The position numbers and the translations under genes are program-made. A DNA stretch of 64,000 bases from Pithys albifrons albifrons (Eukaryota; Chordata; Aves; Passeriformes; Thamnophilidae). A model generated the notes under the pieces. It did no database searches. It saw only the letters and a program-made list of their open reading frames with translations, and had not been told where the DNA came from. This document shows, piece after piece, positions 11,380-23,952 of the stretch (its first letter is position 1; each line of letters opens with the position of its first letter). The stretch spans positions 34,107,375-34,171,374 of the forward strand of contig NC_092497.1 in assembly GCF_047495875.1 (NCBI RefSeq), given 5' to 3'.

Positions 11380-12730
11380 TTAACGACTAGTCTTGCAAAT
11401 AAGAACAATCAAACAAATCATAATAACAACCAGGATCAATACTCCTTGTATCAGCGCTGCTTCTTGCCAGCTTATTAGGCTCAGGGAATGAACCCATTTC
11501 TTTAAAGGAGAAATGTTAACTGTTAGCTTGTCAGAATTATTTTTCACTGCTTGTGCTTCTTTGGAGTGTTTGCCTTATTCTGTGGAACGTATTCATTTAA
11601 ACTCATCACATTGGTAACTATGAATCCTCAACAAGAATCTTAGGGCTTTTCTGTTTTGTAATACTGCTTGTTCTATCTTATCAGCATCTGTTGAGAGATC
11701 ATTAAGCATTTTGGCAATGATGTTTAGTTGTTCCTGCACCCAGTAGTTAAGCATTCGTACCAAACGTAATGCTCTGTTTACACTAACTGGGGAAAAAACT
11801 GCTGCTAGCAAATTTCCTGTATCACTCCAATGTTCTGTGGTGTTTTCCTCAGCTTGAGGACTAGACCACTTAACATGCTCTTGTATTGATTGTGTAAATT
11901 TGGTCAGCTTGCCTAAATAACAAGGTCCACTTTTTACTTGGGCAGGTATTCCAGGCCATGCTCTATTACCACAAATTAAGAAATATCCAGGAGGCAACGC
12001 TCTTCTCTGGTTACCTTTTGTGTGAACCAATTTTGTTTTTGGGTAACTTGTATTTTGTGAACCAACAACATTCCTAAACTAACTGCTATTGGCATAACTC
12101 TTATTATGAGGAGTGACATCTGTGCTTCTCGCATGAAAATATTGCTGTGACCAGTGTTTGTTTGACCATTCAGATACACTAGAATGCACACGGTGAAATT
12201 CAGCACATGACTCATTTTCAGGGAGAGCTCCTACTAACATTAGCTTTTGCGGATCTCTCTCTAAGGAAGTATTCAATTGCCATATGATGTCTGCTATGGT
12301 TTCTCCAGTACTATGATAGGATACTTTTGCTTCCTCAATACTAAAAGGAATGAAATGTTTGATGTTATGATAAAGTATTCCTATAAGGCACACTTTGTTT
12401 GGTTCTTCTGCTTCAACTATGTTATCTGAGCAGAAATTTTTCAGATTTGCCTGTTGAGAAAGCATTATCCATACATTTTCATTAGTAACAGCAACAAGAC
12501 AAGACACAAATGTAAGAGATACACTTAGATACTCTCTGGATTTAACTACCCTTTGTATTATGGTGGCTAGATGCTTTTCATCTGGCTTGACCATAGCTGT
12601 GAAAACTTCTGAAATGGTCTTTTGAGTTACCAGAGGCTTCCCTGTTCTAGGAAGGTTAAAAAAAGCAGCTAGGGCAGCATTCTTGGATCTTTCAAATCCT
12701 TTTTTACTACATCGTGATTCCTGGCTCCCC
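11380..12730 (-). pseudogene. env: ERV-C env (surface and transmembrane subunits), broken
   Basis: In a live virus Env binds the receptor and fuses membranes. Remains read leftward on the minus strand. A hydrophobic leader-like stretch (LSVSLTFVSCLVAV) is followed by a cysteine- and N-glycosylation-rich surface region to about 12080. Frames then change near 12080-12030. The next open block (12030-11593) carries PPGYFLICG, GPCYLGKL and, further on, the heptad LQNRKALRFLL, which resembles the transmembrane subunit of alpharetrovirus Env. In the same frame there are stops at 11593-11595 and near 11575. Then comes a membrane anchor (about 11465-11400, ALIQGVLILVVIMICLIVLIC) and a final stop at 11380-11382. 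The assignment to an alpharetrovirus-type Env rests on these motifs plus the Trp primer site. Not functional. Confidence 0.75.
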
Positions 12731-14426
12731 TTAGCATGTCCCAAACAGAGGCTTTTTTTTTTTCAGTGCCGTGCTTTCAAACGGCTGTGATGTTGCTTTC
12801 CATTCCGGGATGCAGCCGGTGGGTGTGGCTATCGGTGATGGAGGCTGCAGGTACCAGGTTGCTGGCGCAGGGGAAGTCCCTACTGGCGCGGGGGTTTCCG
12901 GTGCCGGTGTCGGCGGCTGCGGGCAGCGCGCAGCTATCAAGGAGGGGATCTCCGCCGGCGCTGCAGAGCTTGAGTCCTGCGCGCCCGGCGCCGTGGGAAC
13001 TCGCTCCCGGGACGCATGCACTGTGGAGGGCGCACAGGGGATGGGACGAGCTCCGCTGGCTCCGCTCCACTGGGGTGGGGCCCCTCCCCTCTCCATGACG
13101 TAGTCTATCCACGCTGAAGGTGGTGGGGGTGGCACGGGAACGGATCCGCCCCACGTGCGGCCTAATTTGGAGCTGGCCCCTGCGGGCTGTGGGGGCCTCG
13201 CGCCTTGCACATGTGCCTTGATTGGCAGGCAGTAGAGAGCGGGGTTGGGCGATCCTTGCACCTCGTTGCTGAATGCGCATGCAGCTTCTTTGTTTGGTTC
13301 AGCTGCATGGTGACTTTTCGCAGGCTTTGTGATCATGTGGTCTCTTTGTTTTCCTGGCCACGCGGTTTCCAGCCCCGCTGAAATGTCTCCCGCGGCAGTT
13401 TCCAGCCGCAATGGAGAGACTCTGGCGTACCCGCGGGGCAGCAGGGAGCACGGCAGAGGCACAACTCCAGCCCCGAGGTACCCACAGGGCATTGCCGCCG
13501 CCGGCGCCGAAGGTGGACGGACGGGGGAAAGCTGCTTTCCCTCATCTCTCTCTCGGCTGAGGGCAGCCCCCATCGCATTTTCTTGGATTCAGGATATAAA
13601 TAAAAGTCACTCACAGTTTGGAATGGCTAGATGTTTTCTCCGGCGTGTCTCATGGGGTTCCAGGGTTGCTGTTGAGGTCCGGCCACTCCTACAGTGGCAG
13701 CCGGTGGTACAGGCAGGTAAAAGGTGGGCTCTGGGCTCATTTGCTGTGCATAGGCTGTTTCTTGGTAGTTATAAGGCGGTGCAAAGATGACTTCTTGGCT
13801 TTTGTGGCAACGAACAGCGTGGAAAAGCCTTGATTTCATGGTTGCTGTGCTTCGGTCGGGTTTTCCAGAGCGGGATCAGGCGATGCCGCATGTGGGTACG
13901 GGAATGGCACAGCGCTGACTCTGTGGCTCGGCTCCAGGCACCGCTCTCGTGGATAGGGTGACGGCGATGTCGAAGGGAACGGCAGCGGGGGTCCGGCGGA
14001 CGGCACAGGTGGAGAAGGGTACCACGGTGGCGATTCCGCGGGCAGCAGTGCCCGCGGTGGTGCAGAAGGATGCTTAGAGGAAAAGCCGCCCTGCAGAAGC
14101 AGGCTTTTTTCTTTCTCTCAGGAAGTTCGAGGCTTTCTCGGGCTCACTTCACTTGAAGGAGCATCTTTCTCATAGCTGTATATGATGGAATAAGCGGCAA
14201 AAATTATTCGGGTGCAGTTTGTGCTAAATTCCACGAATCTACCCCAATATTGTCACATAAGTCTATGGAAAACGTGGAATTGGCATCGGTTAACTGCCCC
14301 CGACTAAAGCACCAGTCGAAAAATTCCTCTAATGCTTGTCTTTCAATGTTTGTTTTTTATAACATGAGCTAGTTTTTCAAATTTATCAAGCAATAAGTTC
14401 GCTTTAGTAGACTTGGAATTTCCCAT
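12731..14426 (-). pseudogene. gag: ERV-C gag, broken
   Basis: Gag builds the retroviral core. A start at 14424-14426 opens with MGNSKSTK, a myristoylation-type N-terminus, but a stop follows after 28 codons. A +1 frame continues with a plausible matrix-like stretch ending near 14200. A later open frame (13573-12731) is proline-, alanine- and serine-rich, as in Gag linker regions. It is GC-rich and ends in a lysine run encoded by the homopolymer at 12758-12770. I see no major homology region or zinc knuckle, so capsid and nucleocapsid appear deleted together with pol. Env text begins directly after about 12730. The reading is by position, the start motif and composition; the exact domains are uncertain. 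Confidence 0.55.
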
Positions 14427-14444
14427 GGTTATTTAACTTCGGTT

Positions 14445-14574
14445 TGAAGGTCATGGTTCTTTCAGTCCACGTTCTTCCAGCAGCTCTCTAGGTCACTACA
14501 ACAAACTTTTTGAAGGCCATGGTTGTTTCAGTCCATGTTCTTCCAGCAGCTCTCTAGGCCACTACAACAAACTC
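14445..14574 (-). repeat. 66-bp tandem repeat in ERV-C leader
   Basis: Two copies of a 66-bp unit (14445-14510 and 14511-14574) share CTTCCAGCAGCTCTCTAGG and CACTACAACAAACT. A third partial copy with CAGCAGCTCTCGGGGGCCACTAC lies at about 14642-14664. They sit between the primer binding site and the gag start, where retroviral packaging signals usually lie. Confidence 0.8.
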
Positions 14575-14706
14575 CCAAGTTTACGGGAGACAGAAGCTCT
14601 CAGAGGCTTCTCCACAAAGCACACAAAAAAATTGGGGTACAGCAGCTCTCGGGGGCCACTACTTAAGGTTCTAGGCAGGTCTGCAGGTGGCTTCCATGTT
14701 CTGAGA

Positions 14707-14723
14707 CACGTCGGGGTCCACCA
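14707..14723 (-). promoter_or_regulatory. ERV-C primer binding site, tRNA-Trp type
   Basis: In sense it reads TGGTGGACCCCGACGTG, 2 nt from the LTR end. Alpharetroviruses use a tRNA-Trp site beginning TGGTGACCCCGACGTG. Here one G is added. Confidence 0.8.
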
Positions 14724-14725
14724 AT

Positions 14726-14940
14726 TGTTGCAGACCAGGCTCTAGTGAGACTGCACACACCAATATGATGTTCAAGCAAATCCAAAGTTTATTCAAAACA
14801 TACAGGTATATATCACCTTAAGTGACCCCACCCCAGGTACAGTGACTCCAATTGGTTGAGGCTGTTAACATGTCCTTTTAAGGTGAAAATGAAACTTGTA
14901 AGGTGGTCCTCCGGACCCACCTGAATTAGAGGCAGCAAGA
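14726..14940 (-). repeat. ERV-C 5' LTR
   Basis: 215 bp. In sense it has a TATATA box (from GATATATACCTG) and AATAAA (in TTTGAATAAACTTTGG). Its outer terminus in sense reads TCTTGC rather than TGTTGC, a decayed terminal dinucleotide confirmed by the AACAAT duplication just outside. Confidence 0.88.
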
Positions 14941-14946
14941 AACAAT

Positions 14947-17591
14947 GTTGAAAAACATTTTTCCATAGATACCTGTTGAAATACCTTGAGATGTTGGAAA
15001 TTCCGTCTCAGTTGATGCTGTTTGGAAAACAAGTGAGAAAACATTTGGAAAACATTTGAAATGGGAATGTATATGCATACATGTCACACCCTGCTCCATT
15101 AGTATTTGAATATATTCTTTCTGTTTTCTACTTGTTTTTCTACACTAAATTAGAAAACATAGTTTTAAAGATGTTTTTACAAAATTGTTACGTTTTCAAA
15201 GCAAAGTGCTATCATGACAGTTTCATATAAGCTATGTTGCAAATGAAGACCTGGAACACTTTTCTGACTGTCTAGAGTTTCCTTCAGTCCTGCTGCAGTT
15301 CACTGTAGACACTGACATATGTGGGAGAAAGACAAACCCAATTACCTTGCTTTATTATAACAGATGAATTGTTTGTCTGCAAAAGAGGCAGTGAGGTCTT
15401 ATGAAGGGTGAGACCTCTCTGTCAACAACTAGACCTTTTTGGCTTGCTCTGGGTCAGTCTGGAAAATTCCTCTTTAAAAGAGTCACTTCATGATAAGGTG
15501 TTTTATTACTAAGATTTTGGGTAACATGCTGATAACCAGACCAAAAGTCTCTTTTGTGCAGTGAAAGAAGGAAGCACTTTATTGTGCTGAAGGAAAAATA
15601 TGTCTGAGGCACTGAATTTATCAGTGTTTTTCTTTTTGGTCTTTTTGGTTGTGTAGTGTAATGATTCTTTTGAAATCTGAAATTTTGTGTTTTCTGATTG
15701 ACAATTGTTTCTATATTACCTATTAGTGCTATTGTAAATGTTTTGTGCTAAATTTTCTGATGAAAGTTTTGTCACATAAATTACCCCCCTTGCCCCCACA
15801 CCTTACATAGTATCATCACAAATTTTCTATTTACATATGTGAGCCTACCCTGAATTATTTTTTTATTGGTTGACATCTAAATAATTTGAAAATGAGGAAA
15901 ATAAAAACCTACAAGAGTATAAATTGTTTCAAATATAGCTAAAAGAAAAGACAAAATTCTTTTTATGTGGAGATATCTTGGAGTTTTTGGATTTTTTGAC
16001 TTTTTTAATGTAAATCAGAATTTTATGAAAGTTAGAACATGCTTTGAATTTTGAGGTGATATTTTGATTATAGATGTATGTATTCTCTGAATTTCCATTA
16101 TATCATTAACTTGTCTGGCATATCCCTCAACACCTCTTCACTCCCCTCCCCTCCCCAAAATTCAGTTAAAAGTAAATTTATCATTCATAATCTTAAATTA
16201 TAGAAACACCTAATTATGACAGTGTCATAGCATAGGTTTTTTTGGTTTATATAGCTTTAAAAAAATAATCATGTAACCCCTCCCAAATTCTGGATTAAAG
16301 GAAGAATTTCTGATAAACAGAGAGTACTTTGCCTCTCAACTCTAAGGAAATTTAGGAATCAAGGACAGACTTGTTAAATTTTTTGCCTTCACCATGTTTT
16401 GTCTCAGGTTCTAAGCAGTCCTAAATGTGACATAGCTACCCATGCTTACATGATTTTATTTGTTTACTGCTGAATTACGTTTCTTCTTTTCATATTTAAA
16501 GAAAATATATAGTCCCATGGTGTGTAAGGATGAAGAAAATACTGAATTCATTTGAAGTCAATAATGGTTAACAGAATTTAATGTATTGTGGTAACTAAGA
16601 TGAGGAAGAGATACATGCTTAGCTAGATCAGTGTTTTGAATTCTTTCTTCAGAATTTGTGTTTTGAGGTATAGGGTAATTAAAACGATATGAAAATCCTG
16701 CAGTGGGATATTGTGAAATCAAACAGTATTTCAGTAATGGCTAATTTTGGCACCTCTCAAGAGCCACAGAGTGCAGAATACTGAAGACTAATAGTTCAAA
16801 AGTAAGCTGAAAAGCTGTAAATATTGACCTACTCATACAGTATATACTCACATCATAGGAATGAATCTTAAGGATATTCACTGTTGTGATGGTAGGCATA
16901 AAACAACCTCCTCCTGCTCCCAACCCTTGTATTTCAGTTTGTTTTGGTTTGGGTTTTTTTAAATGCAAAATACCTAATTAACTATGTGAATTAAAATCAG
17001 TAAAGCTGTATTTACACTGAAATAATGTTGTTCACATTACAGAATATAAACAATTATGAAGGAATATTAACTCCAATTTCCTACCATTTGAATCTCCAGT
17101 CTTTGTAAATACACAAATTGACCTTTCTTGAAAAGCCTCATTTCTTTATCATCCATGTAAATTTTATATGCAATTCTCTGCAAGCAAAGAGCAGATGGAA
17201 AATTGCCTTTTTAATCTCATACTTAAATGCTTGATGATGTATTACAGATGGTGTGTTTCTTGTCTGGTAAACACATGTCAGAATGATTAGGGTCTTACAA
17301 ACTTTAGAAAACTTTTATTTTGTGGTATTAGTGTTCTTTCTAGCTGCTTTTTAAGTTAAGTCTGAGGCAGATGCCACTATCTTGCTACATTCTGCAAGGC
17401 TGGTAGAGTGAGGTAAGTGCCCCTGGGCCATGGTGACATAATACACTGCATGCCTCATCCTACAGCTCGAAAGTGTGACCCTTATGGCACTTATTGCAAT
17501 GCTTAGTGCCAGGAATAGATATGAAAATTAAATTATTGATATCCAACATGTTTTGGGGCATTCTCACAGGCTGAGAGAGGACTGATTCAAC
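14947..17591. other. No gene seen; unique AT-rich sequence
   Basis: No supportable exon, RNA gene or repeat. Open frames are short. Confidence 0.55.
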
Positions 17592-18176
17592 TGTTGTAGA
17601 TTAACCCCATCTGGTAATTCAGTACCACACAGCTACTCACTCACTTCCCCCTGACCCCAGTGGACTGTGGAGGAGAATCAGAAAACAAAAAATAGTCATG
17701 AGTTGAAATAAGTTTAATAACTGAATCAAAGTAAAATATAGTAATAATGATGCTATTGCTGATAATAGAGATAATAGAGAGAGAGGAAGAGGTAAATCTC
17801 CCTTGAGGCAAATAATAATGTAAAATAGTGATGGATAATACAACTGTTCATCACTCAGTAAGTGATGCCAAGCCTGTTCCAAACCATGATCTACAACACT
17901 TCTGGATAACTCCCACAGTTTATATAATGCACATGATACTCTATGGTGTGGAACATTCCTTTGGCAAGTTTGGATCACCAGTTCTAGCAGGACTCCCTCC
18001 CAACTTTTTGTGCAGCTCACAGGCAGAACATGAAAAACTGAACGAAGTTCTGGACTTGAGATAAACACAACAACAACTAGAACATTGATGACTTAACAAC
18101 ATTATTTTCATTCTGAATCCAAAGCCCAGCACTGTACTTAGAGAAAAGTATCTTTATCCCAGCTAAAACCAGGACA
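17592..18176 (-). mobile_element. Solo LTR, minus strand, avian ERVL-type
   Basis: On the plus strand it runs TGTTGTAGATTAACCCC...AAACCAGGACA. In sense it starts TGTCCTGGTTTTAGCTGGGAT, has TATATAAACTG (near 17918-17928) and ATTAAAC (near 17709-17715). This is the widespread avian LTR that begins TGTCCTGGTTT. Flanks are TCAAC on the left and CCAAT on the right, so the duplication is not intact. With the visible divergence, this suggests an old insertion. Confidence 0.75.
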
Positions 18177-21100
18177 CCAATCCTCTTTTACCTTTATCTT
18201 ATTGTAACAGGTGAGCTAGTCCTAAAATGAGAATAGCATTATTGGGGTAGGTTCTAAATTTAAAATAGATATTTACAGCTTTTCCCTGTATAAATATTGC
18301 ATATAATTTTGAATACAGTTTTTCTGTTCTACCTAGAATAATAGCTTCTGGTTTTGAGTTTTTCTTACACTTCAGAAAATATATATGATTGTCAGATCGA
18401 ACTGCTCAAGTCAGACAAAAAAATCAGCAATTTCAATATTAATTCTATACATGAAGAAAATGAAAGTAAAGTTTTGAATTATATGTTTCAAATGGATGTT
18501 TCCAGAACCCTGAATTTTTTAAATGTAGGAATCCATTAATTTGTTTAAATATCTTATTTAATATAATATTTATTCAGATACCAAAACTTTTTACTGTATT
18601 TTGAGTTGGCTTCAAACTTTTCCTTCCTTAGTGTTTGCTCTCATGGGTTTTCTGTCATGGTTGTTTTGGAAAATTCAATATTTTCAAAGGATGAAGAGAG
18701 TGATTTCCTAAGTATTTTAAGTTTTTAAGCTCTCTCTTCACTTCAGATTGCATGATTCATACCATTCCAACGAAAGTGAAATCCCTGCTCTAAAGTAGTA
18801 AAACCTAAAAGGCAAATTTCTTGTATTTGAGTAATTCTGTGCTACAATTTGAAACTTATTATTACATTGTGAAAAGTGCAAATGTATCTCTTTTGTAAGT
18901 TGCTAAAAAAATTAATTTGGAGAATCTTAATTTCTACTAACATGATAGAAATGTACCTTCATTATACTCACTTTCAGTCTTGCAAATGACATCCATATAA
19001 TGTGCTGAATAATTAGCCTTTGAATCACAGGTTGCCAGGACTAGAGACAGTACTTTTTACTGTAATGTGTTTTAGTTGTTTGATCTGGAAACTTTCAGCA
19101 GTAGTTCCTGTAGATGCAATATTTTCCCTACAAAATGTCTTTTAGATAAAAGACTTTCCCTCCAAATTATTCTGGTAATCTATTTCTTACTTAACTTATA
19201 AAATGCTTTGACTATGTATATTCCATGGCTGTCTGCTCTTAGAGATGGAGACTCTTATGGTCCATAAATAAGCAACATACAGAATAGGTGAAAAAGCAAA
19301 CAACCCTCGTACCTTCCCACTGGCCTTACCTGTTAGGCAAGTTGTCCATTGATACATTGACTCCAGTCATGACCAGCACCAAGCTTGTACTGAAGGTAGA
19401 TTCATAATGCTTCCTCTGCTGCCAGTTGTATAGAGAGTATAATAAACGATGAAATAACTATATTGTGTTGAAGTTAGTGATTTAAGACCAAAAATGCATG
19501 CAACTGATATAGATTTCTCTCTCTTTGTCATAAACATTTGAGAACTCACATACTTTTTGGAATGGAAATAAGAGATTTAAATTAATTCTGCCTAGAATTA
19601 CACAGCATCTTTGAGCACTTAGAAAGATTTTCAAACCAAAATACAGAATTTAAATAGTCTGTGATACAAGTGTTGTTTTGTAAGGTAAAATATACTTGTT
19701 TTCTAAATAGATTTTCTAAGGAAATATGTTTGTGTTTTTGTTTCCAATCAAATACATTCTTACCACAATCAAAAGACAATACTCATCTTGTACTTCTAGT
19801 CTGAGGGAGAATATTACTTAGCAGATATGATATGATTACTTTTTATCATTTCATGCTACTCTTGGCTTCTCCTATGCCTAAGTCAATAATTGCTGCTGTT
19901 TCTCTGGAAACACCCAGCTATCATTTTAAGGAATGTAATGCTCCTCCCTCCTGTTTCTTTTTAGCTAGCTAATTTGAGAATTTTAGATGAGCCATAATTG
20001 CATAGTTTTTGTTCTCCAGTTGTCAGATGAAGTTCCATTTGATGACAGCTAGGCATTATTGACTGAAGAGGAATTAGGGAAGGCAAGCTGAAAAAGTGCA
20101 GTGGAGATTGCATAAGCAGAAAAACATCTTGTTTCGAAGAGCCTGTTCACCATCCTGACTGGGATTTGCTGGTTTATATCTGAAAGTCTGAGCTGAGGAA
20201 TGTTGGGTACATTAAAAATGCAAAAGCCTTAAATAAAGAGAAAATCCAAAATTCTATCAATATATAGTAGAATTAAACATCCTGAAGTGTATGCTGCAAC
20301 ATCATTTTTCTTCAATGCTGTGTTACAGAGTTTGTAGACACCCTTAATGAAAAAAGTAAAGTTTGAGCTGGTTTCTGTCTAGTATTGAATAGCTGAAGGA
20401 AATAAAACATAGAGCTAGTTTGTAAAATGAGAAGAATTTTATTTACTTTAGGTAGATTCCTGTAAAAATAAGGTAGATTCTTGTGAGTAAATTAGTATAT
20501 CAAGGGGTTTTACCGTGAATGGAGAGATGGATTACATAAAATGATTAAGTTTTCACTTGGGACCACCAAAGCTGGACTGATGAACTTTTTGTCAAGATAA
20601 GTAATAAAACCCTATTGAGGCAGAGGATTCCTTAGCTTCATATGTGCTAATAATTAACAGGGAAGAAAGATATCTAGAGACAAACACAAAAATCTTCAGA
20701 GTATTTTTAATAATTAAAAACATGCTTTAGATATAACTGAACAAAAATATTTTATTTTTGAGCTTACAGACAACCTAACAGAATAGCTCTGAGAGAATTA
20801 ACCTCATTTATTTAGCTCTTAAAACACAGATAAGTAAGAAATTTACAGCTAGAGAGATTAATTTAATATAAAAATTAAACTTGTTAAATATTGATAAGAA
20901 AATCTTTGAGTAATAGTTGTCATCAAGGAAGATATAATTTTCAATCACTACATGGAAAAATTAAGATATTTTGGACAAAATAGTCAAGTGCATGCAAACA
21001 TTTTGGGAGAGGTAGCACAACCCTTGCTGCCCAGATCAGAGGTTTAGACAACTATGCTCATTCTTGCTGTCTTCAAATAAAATCATTCTTTGTATATAAG

Positions 21101-21664
21101 CAAAAGAGTCTGTGGAAGAAAATAACTGTTCATCTTTCTAGAACCTAACTCTGTTATTTTTCTTATTTTCTTTGTGTTTTGTTTTTCTTTGTGATTATTT
21201 TTGCAGTGCTGACAAGGTAATCCATTTTGAAGATTTTTGGCAGATTTAGATAAATTTAGGTAATGATTTAGCAAATTAATTGGTTTAAGGTAATACATTT
21301 GAGCTAACCACAATATGGCAGCCTTTCTAGGTGTTCGAGGTATTTGAGGTATTCAATTATAATTGCATCTTGAGAGCTACAGCTGCTGCATTCCATATAA
21401 TTATTGTAATTATGAGAAACTAATTAACAGAAGTATATGCACAGGAGGGAAGATTTCTCCTCCAAGAATAGCATTTCACAAACATTTTGAATGATAAACA
21501 CAATTTTCAACAATCCAATCTGGATAATAATTTTTTTAATTTATTTTTATTCTCTGAGGGACACAGTTTGGAAACATAAGTGCTAAACATTTTGATATTA
21601 ATGCTTTCTTCATACATATTTTGTATGACTGTCTGGATGGAGGTAGCATAAGAAAAGGTAACAA
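18177..21664. other. No gene seen; unique AT-rich sequence
   Basis: No supportable exon, RNA gene or mobile element. All frames are below 80 codons and without motifs. Confidence 0.55.
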
Positions 21665-23952
21665 AAAAAGAAAGAGTAATTTCCTTCATCAACTGGTAAA
21701 TGAGCCTACAAGGGGTAAGGCCCCAGTAGACCTACTGTTTACAAACAGAGAGGGGCTGGTGGGTGATGTAGTGCTTGGAGGCCGTCTGGGGCATAGAGCA
21801 ACAATGAAATAATAGAATTTTCAATCCTCAGGGATGTAAGGAGAGCCATCATTAAAACCTCTACACTGGACTTCCAGAGGGCAGCTTTTCGCCTATTCAA
21901 AAGACTAATTCAGAGCATACCCTGCTTAACAGCCCTTAAAAACAAGGGGGTCCAGGAGGGATGGACATGTTTCAAGAAGGAAATTTTGAGTGCTCAGCAA
22001 CAGCCTATACCAGTGTGCCGAAAGGCCAGCAAGAGGGGAAGACGGCCGGCTTGGTTAAATAGGGAGATTCTGAAGGAAATCAGGGATAAAAAGAAAGTTT
22101 ACAGACTATGGAAAAAAGGGCTGGCTACTTATGAAGAATTTACAGATAGAGTTAGGTCATGCAGGAAAAAAATTAGGGAAAGAAAAGTGGAATTTGAAGT
22201 AAATTTGGCTATTTCAGTTAGGGATAACAAAAAGTCCTTTTATAAATACATTAATAACAAAAGGAGGGGCAAGGAAAACCTCCATTCTCTGTTGGACTTG
22301 GAGGGAAATATAGTTAGGGAAGATGAGGAGAAGGCTGAGGTACTTAACACCTATTTTGCCTCAGTTTTTAGCAGTAAGACAGGTGGCCCTCAAGACAACT
22401 GGCCTCTGGAGCTGGTAGACAGGGAGAGGGAGCTGAATAGCCCTCCTGTATTCCAGGAGGAAATAGTTAGAGACTTACTGAGCCAGCTGGATCCTAACAA
22501 GTCTATGAGACCAGATGGGATCTATCCCAGGGTGATGAGGGAGCTGGCAGAAGAGCTTGTCAAACTGCTCTCCATCATCTTCCAACAGTCCTGGCTCTCT
22601 GGGGAGCTCCCAGATGATTGGAGGTTGGCCAATGTCACCCCAAACCACAAAAAGGGCTGCAAGCAGGACGCTGGCAACTACAGGCCTGTCAGCCTGACCT
22701 CCGTGCCTGGCAGGGTTATGGAGCAGTTCATCCTGAGTGCAATCAAACAGCACCTTCAGGATGGACGAGGGATTAGACCCAGCCAGCATGGGTTTAGGAG
22801 GGGCAGGTCCTGTCTGACCAACCTGATCTCTTTTTACGATGAAGTGACCCACCTGGTGGATGAGGGGAAGGCTGTGGATGTGGTCTATCTGGACTTCAGC
22901 AAGGCCTTTGACACTGTATCTTATAATATACTCCTGGAAAAGCTGGTAGCCCAAGGCTTGGTCAATTGTACCCTCTGCTGTGGTAGGAGCTGGCTGGAGG
23001 GTCGGGCCCAGAGAGTGCTGGTGATTGGAGCTGCATTCAGCTGGCGGCTGGTCACCAGTGGTGTTCCCCAGGGGTCTGTGTTGGGTCCAGTCCTGTTTAA
23101 CATCTTTATTGATGATTTAGATGAGGGGATTGAGTCCATCATCAGCAAATTTCCTGATGACACCAAGTTGGGAGGGAGTGTTGACCTGCTGGAAGGCAGG
23201 AGGGCTCTGCAGAGGGACCTGGATAGACTTGAGAGATGGGCTGATTCCAATGGGATGAAGATCAACAAGGCCAACTGCCGGGTCCTGCACTTTGGCCACA
23301 ACAACCCCTGCAGCGCTACAGGCTGGACACAGAGTGGCTGGAGAGCAGCCAGGACGAAAGGACCTTGGGGTACTAATGGACAGGAAGCTCAACATGAGCC
23401 AACAGTGTGCCCAGGTGTCCAAGAACGCCAATGGGATCCTGTTCTGTATCAAAAATAGTGTGGCCAGCAAGACCAGGGAAGTGATCCTTCCCCTGCACTC
23501 TGCGTTGGTGAGGCCACACCTTGAGCACTGTGTTCAGTTCTGGGCCCCTCAGTTCAGAAAGGATATTGAGCTGCTGGAGCAGGTCCACAGAAGGTGAAGG
23601 GACTGAAGTCCTTCCACAAGGCTGGTGAAGGGACTGAAGCATAGATCCTATGGGGAGAGGCTGAGGGAGCCGGGGTTGTTTAGCCTGGAGAAGAGGAGGC
23701 TCAGAGGTGAATTCATCATTGTCTAGAACTACCTGAAGAGAAGTTCTAGCCAGGTGGGGGCTGGTCTCTTCTCCCAGGCACTCAGCAATAGGACAAAGGG
23801 GCACGGGCTTAAGCTCTGCCAGGGGAAATTTAAGTTGGATATCAGAAAACAATTCTTTCCAGAGAGAGTAATCAGGCACTGGAATGGCTTGCCCAGAGAG
23901 GTAGTGGATTCACCATCCCTGGAGATTTTTAAACTGAGATTGGGCGTGGCAC
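21665..23952 (+). mobile_element. CR1 LINE copy 2, main part (5'-truncated, interrupted by ERV-A)
   Basis: Plus-strand CR1 begins inside the endonuclease region (NFLHQLVNEPTRGKA) and runs through the reverse transcriptase and 3' region to GGCGTGGCAC at 23952, where ERV-A is inserted. The missing 3' end lies beyond the provirus at 30342-30450. Removing the provirus and one GGCAC copy gives continuous CR1 text. Confidence 0.92.
21986..23458 (+). pseudogene. CR1 copy 2 ORF2 reverse transcriptase, partial
   Basis: This 490-codon open frame covers the linker and reverse transcriptase. Blocks are [18 protein letters not shown] near residue 232, [12 protein letters not shown] near 267, [15 protein letters not shown] near 295, and [19 protein letters not shown] near 362. 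The catalytic box reads FPDD, as in copy 1, instead of FADD. A frameshift near 23310-23360 moves the last part into another frame (23292-23597). The 5' endonuclease part is missing, so this copy is inactive despite its length. It is more open than copy 1. Confidence 0.88.

Larger units (their letters stand above)
10285..14940 (-). mobile_element. ERV-C: alpharetrovirus-like provirus, gag and env remains, no pol
   Basis: A minus-strand provirus of 4656 bp. The paired LTRs (14726-14940 is 5', 10285-10504 is 3') are short (215 and 220 bp). An exact 6-bp duplication AACAAT flanks it (10279-10284 and 14941-14946), which is the class II / alpharetrovirus size. Two bases inside the 5' LTR is a primer binding site, TGGTGGACCCCGACGTG (14723-14707). 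This is the tRNA-Trp site used by avian leukosis-type viruses with one extra G. Order on the minus strand: leader with tandem repeats, broken gag, broken env, purine tract (AAAAGGGGGAGA next to the 3' LTR), 3' LTR. About 3 kb of protease-pol is absent, so it depended on another virus for enzymes. Multiple stops and frameshifts show it is dead. Confidence 0.88.

Noticed and set aside
12740..14060. GC- and CpG-rich block resembling a host CpG-island promoter with long frames on both strands
   Set aside because: It lies wholly inside ERV-C between its LTRs and is best read as gag and leader sequence.
17587..18181. Intact 5-bp duplication for the LTR at 17592-18176
   Set aside because: Flanks TCAAC and CCAAT match at only three of five positions, so I do not claim a duplication.
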